Assembly: GCA_029564115.1 (NCBI GenBank)
Contig: JAKQQP010000362.1
Location: 1 to 15,433 of the forward strand
Direction of reading: 5' to 3'
Origin: Candidatus Rifleibacteriota bacterium
GTDB lineage: Bacteria > Riflebacteria > Ozemobacteria > Ozemobacterales > Ozemobacteraceae
Length of the DNA: 15,433 nucleotides
The translations under genes and the position numbers were made by a program. Under the pieces are notes generated by a model. It was given only the letters and a program-made list of their open reading frames with translations, had not been told where the DNA came from and did no database searches. Of the stretch, positions 7,029 through 14,503 are shown in pieces. The first letter of the stretch is position 1; each line of letters begins with the position of its first letter.

Positions 7029-8830
7029 ATAAAAAAAACGCTAAAGTAACGGATCTGCCAGTTATCCGCGACAGGTGGGCAGCCGCCTGGCCTGAAGCGG
7101 TGAAAATCTGGAACCCTTACGTCGCGCTGCGCGAACCCGAATGGTGCATGTCGCAGAAAATGGCGGAAAAAGAAGGGCTGACCGGCAGTTTCGCGATGAT
7201 CCGGCTGACCGATCATCGCATCGTCATCGATATTGCAACTGTTCAGAACTATCAGGTCGAAGACTTCGCCCTGCAGGTGCTCGCCCACGAAATCGGCCAC
7301 CACGTTCTGATACCGGCCAATAATTACGACAACGCCGGTCTTTTCAAACGCATCCGCATTGCCCTCGCCGGCATCGAAAACCGGGCACCGCTGGTTTCCA
7401 ATCTTTACAGCGACCTGATAATCAATGACGCTCTGCAGCGCACCATGAATCTTGACATGGCGACAGTCTACAAGCATCTGCAGGCAACCTGCCAGGTCAC
7501 ATCAAAGCTGCACATCTGGTATATGCGAACTTATGAATACCTCTGGAGCCTGCCACGTGGGTCGCTTTCAGGCCTGAAACAGTTACCGCAGATTGACGCC
7601 GACGCTTCGCTTGCCGCTTCGGTTATCAGAAGCTATGCACGCAACTGGCTGGACGGTGCCGGGCGCTTCGCCCTGCTCGCCTACCCTTACCTTATCGAAG
7701 ACAACGAACATCAGCAGGCAAGAAACGAACTTTCACGCTATCTCGATGCTGAAAAATCAGGTGACGGCTCCGATATTCCAGGCGGAATGGCCGAGATTGA
7801 CGATCAGATTCTCGAAGGCATTGTCGACCCACGCTCAGAAGCCATTGCCAGCTACGAGGGAAAGGGCGAAACCGAATCTGGCAAGCCTGACAAAGCCGAT
7901 AAGCCAGAGCTTTCGAAACTCAGATCAACCACCGGTGGTACCGGCCCGCAGCAGCGTTACCAGCAGCCCGGCGTCTACATCGACATGATGAAACAGGTTG
8001 ACCCGTCGGCAGATGAAAATAAGCTCGTAAACCGTTATTACCGCGACATCGCCCTGCCTTACCTCGTGCCTTTTCCGGCCGACACGACAGAGCCTCTGGC
8101 AGAACTCCTGCCAGAGGGCACCGACCCCTGGGAACCGGGCGACCCCATCGAAGAACTCGACTGGTTCGAGACCGCTCTGGTTTCGCCGGTAATAGTACCG
8201 GGAATAACCACGCGCAGCCGCGTTTTCAGTGTCGATTACGATACGCCTGAAAAAGATCAGCCTTTTAATCTTTATGTGGGCATCGACTGTTCAGGCTCGA
8301 TGAACAACCCGCGAATAAATTTTTCGTGGCCGATTTGCGCCGGAACAATCGTTTCTTTGTCGGCACTGCGTGCCGGAGCCCGTGTAATGAGCTGTCTTTC
8401 CGGCGAACCGGGCATGTTTCTTGAAACCCCTGGGTTCATTAAATCAGAAAATGATGTGTTAACCGTTCTCACCTCATACCTTGGCACCGGGTATGCATAT
8501 GGAATTCCTCGCCTGAAAACCCCTTACCTTGAAAACGTCAAAGGTAAAACGCATCTGCTGATCGTTTCTGATGATGATATATTCTCGATGTTACAGGCCA
8601 AAGATTCTGGCGGCCGTGAAAATTACGAAATCGCAGAAAAAGCCCTCGAAATGGCTGGGGGCGGCGGCACCTTCGTTCTGCACTCGCGCCCCGGCTGGCA
8701 CAAAGAAGATGTCGGGCGCTTGCAGAAAATGGGTTGGGTAGTGCATTATGTAACCGCTGAGAGCGAGATGCTCGACTTTGCCCGGGCTTTTGCCGACCGC
8801 TTTTACCGCCGGAAAGGGAAAAAACCTTGA
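7025..8830 (+). CDS. Predicted zinc metallopeptidase-like protein with C-terminal VWA domain
   Basis: A 601-residue soluble protein. The N-terminal domain has a zinc-peptidase motif HEIGH (H88-E89-x-x-H92), with NLYSDLIINDAL (D130) about 38 residues later. The same order occurs in the putative metallopeptidase domain of COG3864-type proteins, where an N-x-x-x-D-x-x-x-N-x-x-L segment follows the HExxH. A low-complexity Lys/Glu/Gly/Gln linker spans about 275-312. A VWA domain covers about 413-595, with MIDAS residues D421, S423 and S425 (DCSGSMN), T488 in the GTGYA loop and D516-D517 in IVSDDD. COG3864-type proteins and other MoxR partners use the VWA domain to bind the ATPase or a client through a metal. 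Whether the peptidase fold is catalytic here or only binds metal cannot be told, although the motif is intact. The TTG start is embedded in the upstream stop, and the next gene starts inside this gene's own stop. Confidence 0.9.
   Translation: MNKKNAKVTDLPVIRDRWAAAWPEAVKIWNPYVALREPEWCMSQKMAEKEGLTGSFAMIRLTDHRIVIDIATVQNYQVEDFALQVLAHEIGHHVLIPANNYDNAGLFKRIRIALAGIENRAPLVSNLYSDLIINDALQRTMNLDMATVYKHLQATCQVTSKLHIWYMRTYEYLWSLPRGSLSGLKQLPQIDADASLAASVIRSYARNWLDGAGRFALLAYPYLIEDNEHQQARNELSRYLDAEKSGDGSDIPGGMAEIDDQILEGIVDPRSEAIASYEGKGETESGKPDKADKPELSKLRSTTGGTGPQQRYQQPGVYIDMMKQVDPSADENKLVNRYYRDIALPYLVPFPADTTEPLAELLPEGTDPWEPGDPIEELDWFETALVSPVIVPGITTRSRVFSVDYDTPEKDQPFNLYVGIDCSGSMNNPRINFSWPICAGTIVSLSALRAGARVMSCLSGEPGMFLETPGFIKSENDVLTVLTSYLGTGYAYGIPRLKTPYLENVKGKTHLLIVSDDDIFSMLQAKDSGGRENYEIAEKALEMAGGGGTFVLHSRPGWHKEDVGRLQKMGWVVHYVTAESEMLDFARAFADRFYRRKGKKP
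8811..8830 (+). promoter_or_regulatory. Ribosome binding site and second TTGA start/stop overlap
   Basis: GGAAAGGG (8811-8818) precedes TTG at 8827 by eight bases, and the TTG overlaps the TGA stop at 8828-8830. A nearby ATG at 8834 is out of frame. The next in-frame methionine is at codon 13, preceded by no comparable signal. Confidence 0.55.
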
Positions 8831-9405
8831 AAAATGCCCTGAATGTTCCCAGTGTTTCAGAAATGGTTCATCACATCAAGCAGTGCCCGGCAGAATTTCT
8901 CGGGCAGCCAGACCGCAATGGTCGATCAGGAATCAGCACCGAAGCATTGGTAAACGACACATTACGCACCCTGAGCGGTGATGCCACGGCACCCCGCCTG
9001 ATCGATATTGCCGCCGCAAAAAGATCTCTTGCCGAACTCAGTCTGCAGCAGATCTGCTGCTGGGTTTTATCGCATCAATTTTTCCGGCAGATTGACAGCG
9101 GCTGGGTACGGCAGTTTTTCTGCAAAGGCCTCAGCGAAGTAGCCCCGTTGGTTAAAACCGAACAATGGGTTAAAGACGAAGAACGCGCCGAAGAACTTGC
9201 CCGCATTATCTTTGCCGCCTGTGGCAAATGCCCGGGTAACGAGTCTGAAGCAGAAGCCGCCGACCGTTTCGATTCGGTCAACACCGTCAAGCGTCTCAAG
9301 GTAATTGAAGAAACAAAAGCCGCAATGGAACGCGCCCAGGAAATCCGCCGCCAGATGGCTGAAAAAGCGGCACGCGAAGCGGCAAACGTCTATTCGAGGG
9401 AATAA
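8827..9405 (+). CDS. Unrecognised helical protein with charged C-terminal helix
   Basis: A 192-residue predicted cytoplasmic protein that I cannot place in a family. It appears almost fully alpha-helical. There is a Cys/Trp-rich helix around residues 72-90 (QQICCWVLSHQFF) and a single C-x-x-C (CGKC) near 137-140. The last 45 residues form a long, highly charged Glu/Lys/Arg/Ala helix with coiled-coil character ending in REAANVYSRE. Such a tail often mediates contact with a partner. It lies between the VWA gene and the ligase gene, starts inside the VWA gene's stop and overlaps the ligase start by one base (TAATG), so it is probably made in step with both. A linking or regulatory role between the two is inference. 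Confidence 0.78.
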   Translation: MKNALNVPSVSEMVHHIKQCPAEFLGQPDRNGRSGISTEALVNDTLRTLSGDATAPRLIDIAAAKRSLAELSLQQICCWVLSHQFFRQIDSGWVRQFFCKGLSEVAPLVKTEQWVKDEERAEELARIIFAACGKCPGNESEAEAADRFDSVNTVKRLKVIEETKAAMERAQEIRRQMAEKAAREAANVYSRE

Positions 9406-10766
9406 TGAAACCAGTACAGGGTCTTACAGATGAACAGAGATTTCCGCTGCTGAAAGATCGCCGGCTGCTCGAAAAGCTGCGCCAGGACGAAGCGGGGCCG
9501 ATCTTCAACTTTGGCTCGGGTGACCGCCTTGACGCAGCAGCCATGCAACGCGTGGCCGAATACAGTCTTAAGCTTGCAGCCAAAGAGTTCTGGCATGAAA
9601 ACGAACAGCCCTTCTGGTTGCCAGACTACCTTGGCTGGTGCAAAACCACTGTTGAAGCCTATCGTGGCTGCAGCCTCGTTTTAGCCGATAATCCCACGCT
9701 GCGCCGCGAACAGATTGCAAGGCGGCCATGGCAATTCGTTTCTTCCGATGCCCGCATTGCCGAGATGCTTGTCTTCTGCACTTCAGGCACCACCGGTGCC
9801 CCGATGGATATTCTTGTCGACCCGGTGTCTCAGGCCACATGGATTCCTCAGCTGGAATCGATTCTCGGGCAGAAAAACATCAAAATCGAGCGCGGCCCTG
9901 ACAAAGTTGCAATCTGCCTGATCTGCCATCAGCAGGAAACCCTCACCTATGCTTCACTATCAACATGGCTCGACGGCGCCGGTATTCTTAAAATCAACCT
10001 CAACCCGAAAGACTGGAAAAAACCGCAGGACCGCCTGACCTACCTCGAAAGATACAACCCTGAGGTCATCACCGGCGACCCGTTCACTTTTATGGCGCTC
10101 GCGCAACTGAACCCTGCGATTCGCCCAAAGGCAATGGTATCGTCAGCCATGACGCTGCACGAAGGCCTGCGACAGCTGTTGCAGAAGCAGTTCAAATGCC
10201 CGGTCTACGATTTATACTCACTCACTGAATGCCGCATGATCGCCGTTTCAGAAAAACCCGGCATTTATCAGCTTATCAGACCAGAACTTTATGTAGAAAT
10301 TCTGCACCCCGGCCGTGACGAAGCGGTTGCGCCCGGGGCACGCGGAGAAATAACGGTAACCGGTGGCATCAACCCTTTTCTGCCGCTGATCCGCTATCGT
10401 ACCGGCGATTTCGCGTCACTGCAGTTTGTTGCGGGGCAACCATATCTGATCAATCTTGAAGGTCGGTCCCCCACCCTTTTTCTGAGTCAGAAGCGTGATT
10501 TTATCAATCATGTCGATATTTCTCGGGCTCTCAGCAGCTTTTCACTGGCCGGGTTCACTCTGCACCAGAAAAAAGACCTCTCTCTCGACTTTTCAGCCTG
10601 GGGCACCGGCGTCAGTGAAGAAAACCTCCGTGACGCTCTCTCAGAATTGTTTGGCAAAGATATTGAAATGCGGGTAAACCTCGCAAAAGAGATTCTGAAC
10701 GAGACCAAAAAAGTTAAATATTCAAGCGAAATAAACGAAACGGATCTGCAGCCATGTCAACGATAG
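9405..10766 (+). CDS. PaaK-like adenylate-forming ligase (phenylacetate-CoA ligase/F390 synthetase family)
   Basis: A 453-residue enzyme of the ANL superfamily, PaaK branch (COG1541), a usual length for that family. The P-loop-like A3 motif is CTSGTTGAPM (125-134), the adenine/Mg motif is YSLTE (271-275), and the ribose-contacting motif is YRTGD (331-335). GR at 353-354 begins the hinge to a C-terminal domain of about 95 residues, which ends with lysines at 435, 436 and 438 (ETKKVKY) in the place of the catalytic lysine. The enzyme should activate a carboxylate, or another acidic group, with ATP and release AMP or PPi. The family includes aryl-CoA ligases and coenzyme F390 synthetase, which adenylylates F420. 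No acyl-carrier, thioesterase or beta-oxidation gene lies nearby, and the phenylacetate pathway is absent, so the symbol paaK would mislead. The start overlaps the previous stop as TAATG, and pnuC overlaps its 3' end. Confidence 0.88.
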   Translation: MKPVQGLTDEQRFPLLKDRRLLEKLRQDEAGPIFNFGSGDRLDAAAMQRVAEYSLKLAAKEFWHENEQPFWLPDYLGWCKTTVEAYRGCSLVLADNPTLRREQIARRPWQFVSSDARIAEMLVFCTSGTTGAPMDILVDPVSQATWIPQLESILGQKNIKIERGPDKVAICLICHQQETLTYASLSTWLDGAGILKINLNPKDWKKPQDRLTYLERYNPEVITGDPFTFMALAQLNPAIRPKAMVSSAMTLHEGLRQLLQKQFKCPVYDLYSLTECRMIAVSEKPGIYQLIRPELYVEILHPGRDEAVAPGARGEITVTGGINPFLPLIRYRTGDFASLQFVAGQPYLINLEGRSPTLFLSQKRDFINHVDISRALSSFSLAGFTLHQKKDLSLDFSAWGTGVSEENLRDALSELFGKDIEMRVNLAKEILNETKKVKYSSEINETDLQPCQR

Positions 10767-11353
10767 AATTAATTGCGGTTATCTGCGGCTTTCTCTGTGT
10801 ATTTTTCACGATCAGAGAAAATATCTGGTGCTGGCCAACCGGCCTGGTGCAGGTGAGTCTCTACGTCTACGTGTTTTTTGAGGCAAAGCTTTATTCAGAC
10901 GTAATTCTGCACATAATCTACATTTTCATGAATATCTACGGCTGGTATTTCTGGCTGCACGGCGGACGGCAGAAGCAGGAAGCAAAAGTTACCGCGCTTG
11001 CGGACAGATGGCTGGCCGGCACAGTATTCGGCTCGACAATTGCGATGCTGCTGCTTGGCTACCTTATGGCCAGCCGAACCGACGCCTCGTTCCCCTATGG
11101 CGATGCCTTCACGACAACCTTCAGTCTGTCGGCGCAATGGCTGATGTCGCGCAAAAAGCTTGAATCGTGGCATTTCTGGATCGCAGTCGATGTCGTTGCC
11201 ATATATATCTATGCGGTCAAGGGCCTGCACCTGACGGCAGGGCTGTACACGGCATTTCTGATTATGGCTGTCATCGGACTGCAGAAGTGGAAACAGTCGA
11301 TGCAGCAGAACCCTGCAGTTATTGAAGACCCCGCTCTGGAGCCAGCCGTATGA
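10754..11353 (+). CDS. pnuC: Nicotinamide riboside transporter PnuC
   Basis: A 199-residue inner-membrane protein with seven likely hydrophobic segments. It carries the PnuC hallmarks RENIWCWPTGLVQ (21-33) and YGWYFWLHGG (62-71), with aromatic residues that line the nicotinamide riboside site in known structures. PnuC works by facilitated diffusion, and uptake is driven by cytoplasmic phosphorylation of the substrate. The required kinase is the next gene, which makes the assignment firm. The ATG lies inside the ligase gene (13-base overlap), and the stop overlaps the nadR start as ATGA. No riboswitch or NadR/NrtR-type operator can be placed directly upstream because the region is coding. Expression must therefore come from the upstream operon or from a promoter inside the ligase gene. 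Confidence 0.96.
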   Translation: MSTIELIAVICGFLCVFFTIRENIWCWPTGLVQVSLYVYVFFEAKLYSDVILHIIYIFMNIYGWYFWLHGGRQKQEAKVTALADRWLAGTVFGSTIAMLLLGYLMASRTDASFPYGDAFTTTFSLSAQWLMSRKKLESWHFWIAVDVVAIYIYAVKGLHLTAGLYTAFLIMAVIGLQKWKQSMQQNPAVIEDPALEPAV

Positions 11354-12351
11354 AAATCGGGCTGACGATCGGCAAGTTTTCGCCACTGCACAAAGGGCAC
11401 CAGTATCTTATCGAAACCGCGCTGAAAGAAATGGACAGGCTGTATCTAATGATTTACGACAGCCCCGAAACCACGACCATTCCGCTGACGGTAAGAGCCG
11501 GCTGGATACGGGCTCTCTACCCGCAGGTTCAGATTGTCGAAGCCTGGGATGGCCCCACCGATGCCGGCTATACTCCTGAGATAATGAAAATTCAAGACAC
11601 CTATATTCTCTCGAAATTTCATGACAAAGGCATAACCCACTTTTATTCGAGCGAACCCTATGGTGATCACGTCAGCAAAGCTCTAAAAGCGGTCAATCGC
11701 ACTGTCGACCTCAAGCGCATTGCCATACCGGTTTCTGGAACTCAGGTGCGTAATAACCCGTTTTCGGCCAGAGAATTTGTGCACGATATTGTCTATCGCG
11801 ATCATGTAATAAATGTGGTTTTTCTCGGCGGCCCGTCGACCGGCAAGACAACGCTGGCTGAGCATTTGGCTCAGAAGTTCTCAACCGTCTGGATGCCTGA
11901 ATACGGCCGGGAATACTGGGACAACAACCAGGTCGACCGACGCCTGACCACCGGGCAGCTTGTCGAAATCGCGCGCGGACACATCGAACGCGAAGACCAG
12001 ATGCTGCTCAAAGCAAACCGCTATCTGTTCACCGACACCAATGCACTGACAACCAGAATATTTTCTTATCACTACCACGGCACTGCCGAAACCGAACTTG
12101 AAGATCTGGCACTGCGCTGCGTTCCGCGCTACGACCTCTGCTTTGTCTGCTGCACCGATATTCCATACGAAGACTCGATCGACCGCTCAGGAGAAGGCAA
12201 CCGCGAGATAATGCAGAAGCAGGTTCTCGCCGACCTGCACTGCCGAAGGATTCCATATCAGATTGTGACCGGCAGTCTCGAAAAAAGAGCAAATCAGGTC
12301 ACCGCCGCCCTTGAAAGATTTCAAAAGTTCACCAATCCATGGAAACTTTAA
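11350..12351 (+). CDS. nadR: NadR-like NMN adenylyltransferase/ribosylnicotinamide kinase (no HTH domain)
   Basis: A 333-residue bifunctional enzyme of NAD salvage. The N-terminal nucleotidyltransferase domain has GKFSPLHKGH (8-17) with the H-x-G-H motif and SGTQVR (129-134), the signature that binds the triphosphate. The C-terminal kinase domain has Walker A GGPSTGKT (160-167) and the following MPEYGREYW segment. The kinase turns imported nicotinamide riboside into NMN, and the adenylyltransferase turns NMN plus ATP into NAD. The E. coli protein is about 410 residues and starts with a helix-turn-helix repressor domain. This one starts directly at the nucleotidyltransferase fold, so it should not regulate transcription. 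It starts with ATGA at the pnuC stop. It is the last gene of the overlapping series, and a 154-base gap follows. Confidence 0.95.
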   Translation: MKIGLTIGKFSPLHKGHQYLIETALKEMDRLYLMIYDSPETTTIPLTVRAGWIRALYPQVQIVEAWDGPTDAGYTPEIMKIQDTYILSKFHDKGITHFYSSEPYGDHVSKALKAVNRTVDLKRIAIPVSGTQVRNNPFSAREFVHDIVYRDHVINVVFLGGPSTGKTTLAEHLAQKFSTVWMPEYGREYWDNNQVDRRLTTGQLVEIARGHIEREDQMLLKANRYLFTDTNALTTRIFSYHYHGTAETELEDLALRCVPRYDLCFVCCTDIPYEDSIDRSGEGNREIMQKQVLADLHCRRIPYQIVTGSLEKRANQVTAALERFQKFTNPWKL

Positions 12352-12405
12352 CAACCTGAAAGCTCGCTGGTGTTTATTTTGCCCCCTGCGATTTTTTAAA
12401 TTTCA

Positions 12406-12487
12406 GTGTTAGAATTAATTAAGGTGTTAGAATCGTTTGTCGTGGTCAAATAAGGGTGGTTAAATTTCTGCTCACACCAGGTTAGAA
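12406..12487 (+). repeat. Three GTTAGAA repeats upstream of the haem sensor kinase gene
   Basis: GTGTTAGAAT occurs at 12406-12415 and again at 12424-12433, a spacing of 18 bases, and a third GTTAGAA is at 12481-12487. The copies share one orientation and lie between nadR and the kinase start, so they may be binding sites for a response regulator. A weak promoter candidate lies between them: TTGTCG at 12437-12442, 17 bases, then TTAAAT at 12460-12465, with four of six matches in each hexamer. The rest of this 154-base gap shows nothing else, and no hairpin terminator was found after nadR. Confidence 0.4.
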
Positions 12488-12505
12488 ACAAAGAGGTGGC
12501 TGCAG

Positions 12506-14434
12506 ATGGGTACATGGAAACGCCTTTTTCATCATTTTTCAGACGCGCAACTTCGCAGAATTATTATCTGGGCTTCCGGGATTTTTCTCTGCTCTCTCAC
12601 GGTGATTTCTCTCGGCTGGAACTGTAAACGCCTCGAACAGGCCACGCTTGAACTTGCCGCTCAGAATGCCCGTTCCCAATACAAGAAAGACCTGATTTAT
12701 CGTCGCTGGGCTTCAATTCACGGGGGCGTTTATGTTCCTCCCACTGAGGCAACACCGCCGAATCCATACCTCACTTTTGTTGCTGAACGTGACATCACCA
12801 CAACTTCCGGCAAAGCACTCACCCTTGTCAATCCGGCCTACATGACCCGACAGGTGCACGAACTGGGCAAAAAGGATTACGGTGACCGGGGTCATATTAC
12901 CAGTTTAAAACCGATCAGGCCTGAAAATGCCCCAGACCCCTGGGAAGTGGAAGCCTTGAAAGCTTTTGAGAAAGGCAAGGAAGAGGTGCTTTCAATCTCT
13001 GAATTTGAAGGCGAGACCTATCTCAGGCTTATGCGCCCAATGGTCACAGAAAGTTCATGCCTGAAGTGCCACGAACAGCAGGGTTACAAGATTGGCGAAA
13101 TTCGTGGCGGAATAAGTGTATCGGTGCCATTAGCCCCATACCTTGCTTCTACGGCAACCTTCAGTCTCGGCATACGGGCTGTACATGCCTTTGTATTTAT
13201 CATAATCTGCGGTGGCCTTTTCTGGATCAACCGCCTTCTGAATCTTTCTGCCGTCGAGAACGAAGCATTGCAGATACAGCTGCACCAGGCCCAGAAAATG
13301 GAATCTATAGGTCGTCTTGCAGGTGGGGTTGCCCACGATTTCAACAACATGCTCAACGTAATTCTTGGATATTCAGAAATTGCCGCAAGAAAACTCCCCT
13401 CAGACCATCCCCAGCAAAGGTACATGAGCGAAATAACCAAGGCCGCGAAGAGATCTGCAGACCTGACAAGACAACTGCTGGCATTTGCACGCAAGCAACC
13501 GGCATTGCCAAAAATCCTTGATCTCAACAAAACTGTTGATTCGATGCTGAGTATACTTAAGCGCCTGATCGGCGAAAGTATCTCCCTTACTTTCGAGCCC
13601 GGGCAGGGGCTGCTGAATATAAAAATAGACCCGGTGCAGGTCGACCAGATTCTTGCCAACCTTTGCGTTAATGCCAGAGACGCGATTGGCGACCGTCTCG
13701 GCAGAATCACCATAAGAACATCCATGCAGACCATAGACGAGGAATTCTGCGAAATCCACCCAGGCTTCATTGTCGGAACCTATGTCACGCTGTCAGTTTC
13801 AGACAATGGCTGTGGAATTGAAAAAAAATCGCTGGCAAATATATTTGAACCGTTCTACACAACCAAGGGGCTGCATCATGGCACCGGTCTCGGTCTGGCC
13901 ACGGTTTACGGCATCGTCAAACAGAACGGCGGCTATATCGAAGTTGAAAGCCAGCCGGGCGAAGGGGCAACATTCAGGATTTTCTTTTCCAGACACACCG
14001 AAGAAAAGCCTGTTGAAGCAGAAAATCCACCAGTAGAAACCCAAAAAGGTTGCGAAACCATTCTTCTGGTTGAAGATGAGCCGGCATTACTGAAAATGAC
14101 AGAAGCAATGCTCATTCAGCAGGGGTACACAGTCATCTCAGAATCATCCCCGGCAGAGGCTTTGAAAAAAGCAAATTCCGGTGAATGTTTTCATATGCTG
14201 TTGACGGATGTAATCATGCCGGAAATGACCGGCAGCGACCTCGCTGCCGAGATCAGGAAAAACAACCCGCAGATTAAAATCGTCTTCATGTCAGGTTATG
14301 CCTCAAACATTATCTCGCCCCATATCGCCATGCAGGAGGGCATATTTTTCATTCAAAAGCCTTTTACGACAACACAGTTGGCTGAGATAATCAGAGCCTC
14401 TTTTAACTCGCCCCAACCGAAGCGCATCCCTTAA
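12506..14434 (+). CDS. Membrane hybrid histidine kinase with CxxCH (haem-type) sensor domain
   Basis: A 642-residue sensor kinase. Transmembrane segments lie at about 19-38 and 225-245. Between them is an extracytoplasmic domain of the DUF3365 (Tll0287-like) type, with the c-type haem attachment motif C185-L-K-C188-H189, followed by the typical GEIRGGISVSVPL. Then come a HisKA helix pair with phospho-acceptor H277 in GGVAHDFNN, and a HATPase domain with the N box around N385-N389 in LCVNARDA, G1 SDNGCGI (432-438) and G2 GTGLGLATVYGIV (459-471). A receiver domain at about 517-635 has E523-D524 and phospho-acceptor D568 in LLTDVIMPEMTG. The GGVAHDFNN motif and terminal receiver match the NtrB-like hybrid group. 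Haem or a redox/gas signal is the likely input. No separate response regulator or HPt gene is adjacent, so the partner is elsewhere. The start is well supported by AAGAGGTGG at 12491-12499, six bases upstream. Confidence 0.94.
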   Translation: MGTWKRLFHHFSDAQLRRIIIWASGIFLCSLTVISLGWNCKRLEQATLELAAQNARSQYKKDLIYRRWASIHGGVYVPPTEATPPNPYLTFVAERDITTTSGKALTLVNPAYMTRQVHELGKKDYGDRGHITSLKPIRPENAPDPWEVEALKAFEKGKEEVLSISEFEGETYLRLMRPMVTESSCLKCHEQQGYKIGEIRGGISVSVPLAPYLASTATFSLGIRAVHAFVFIIICGGLFWINRLLNLSAVENEALQIQLHQAQKMESIGRLAGGVAHDFNNMLNVILGYSEIAARKLPSDHPQQRYMSEITKAAKRSADLTRQLLAFARKQPALPKILDLNKTVDSMLSILKRLIGESISLTFEPGQGLLNIKIDPVQVDQILANLCVNARDAIGDRLGRITIRTSMQTIDEEFCEIHPGFIVGTYVTLSVSDNGCGIEKKSLANIFEPFYTTKGLHHGTGLGLATVYGIVKQNGGYIEVESQPGEGATFRIFFSRHTEEKPVEAENPPVETQKGCETILLVEDEPALLKMTEAMLIQQGYTVISESSPAEALKKANSGECFHMLLTDVIMPEMTGSDLAAEIRKNNPQIKIVFMSGYASNIISPHIAMQEGIFFIQKPFTTTQLAEIIRASFNSPQPKRIP

Positions 14435-14468
14435 CATTCTTCTCCGACCACGAATAAAAAAATCAGAC

Positions 14469-14503
14469 TTTTGCCCCGCAAAACCTGCCAAATTTTGTAT
14501 AAT
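14469..14503 (+). promoter_or_regulatory. Perfect -10 hexamer with an upstream inverted repeat
   Basis: TATAAT (14498-14503) lies 38 bases before the ATG at 14542. No good -35 hexamer is present 16-18 bases upstream. The place where it should be is taken up by a perfect inverted repeat, TTTTGC-CCC-GCAAAA (14469-14483). A repeat in that position could be an operator for a regulator that replaces or blocks -35 contact. TTTTGC recurs at 14523-14528. Confidence 0.4.

Noticed and set aside
9405..10766. Annotation as true phenylacetate-CoA ligase (paaK)
   Set aside because: The fold fits, but no phenylacetate degradation gene is nearby and the substrate cannot be read from the sequence.
10895..11386. 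A 163-codon minus-strand open frame opposite pnuC
   Set aside because: It runs across the firm pnuC and nadR coding sequences and gives a composition unlike a real protein.
4507..12351. Phage-defence island or mobile element
   Set aside because: No integrase, transposase, tRNA, terminal repeat or change in base composition is visible; defence remains a possible role, but nothing in the sequence shows it.
12352..12400. Rho-independent terminator after nadR
   Set aside because: There is a T run near 12391 but no stem of useful length precedes it.
13084..13770. A 228-codon minus-strand open frame opposite the haem sensor kinase
   Set aside because: It lies wholly within the HisKA-HATPase coding region of a well-supported gene, has no recognisable domain and is explained by codon bias of the plus strand.
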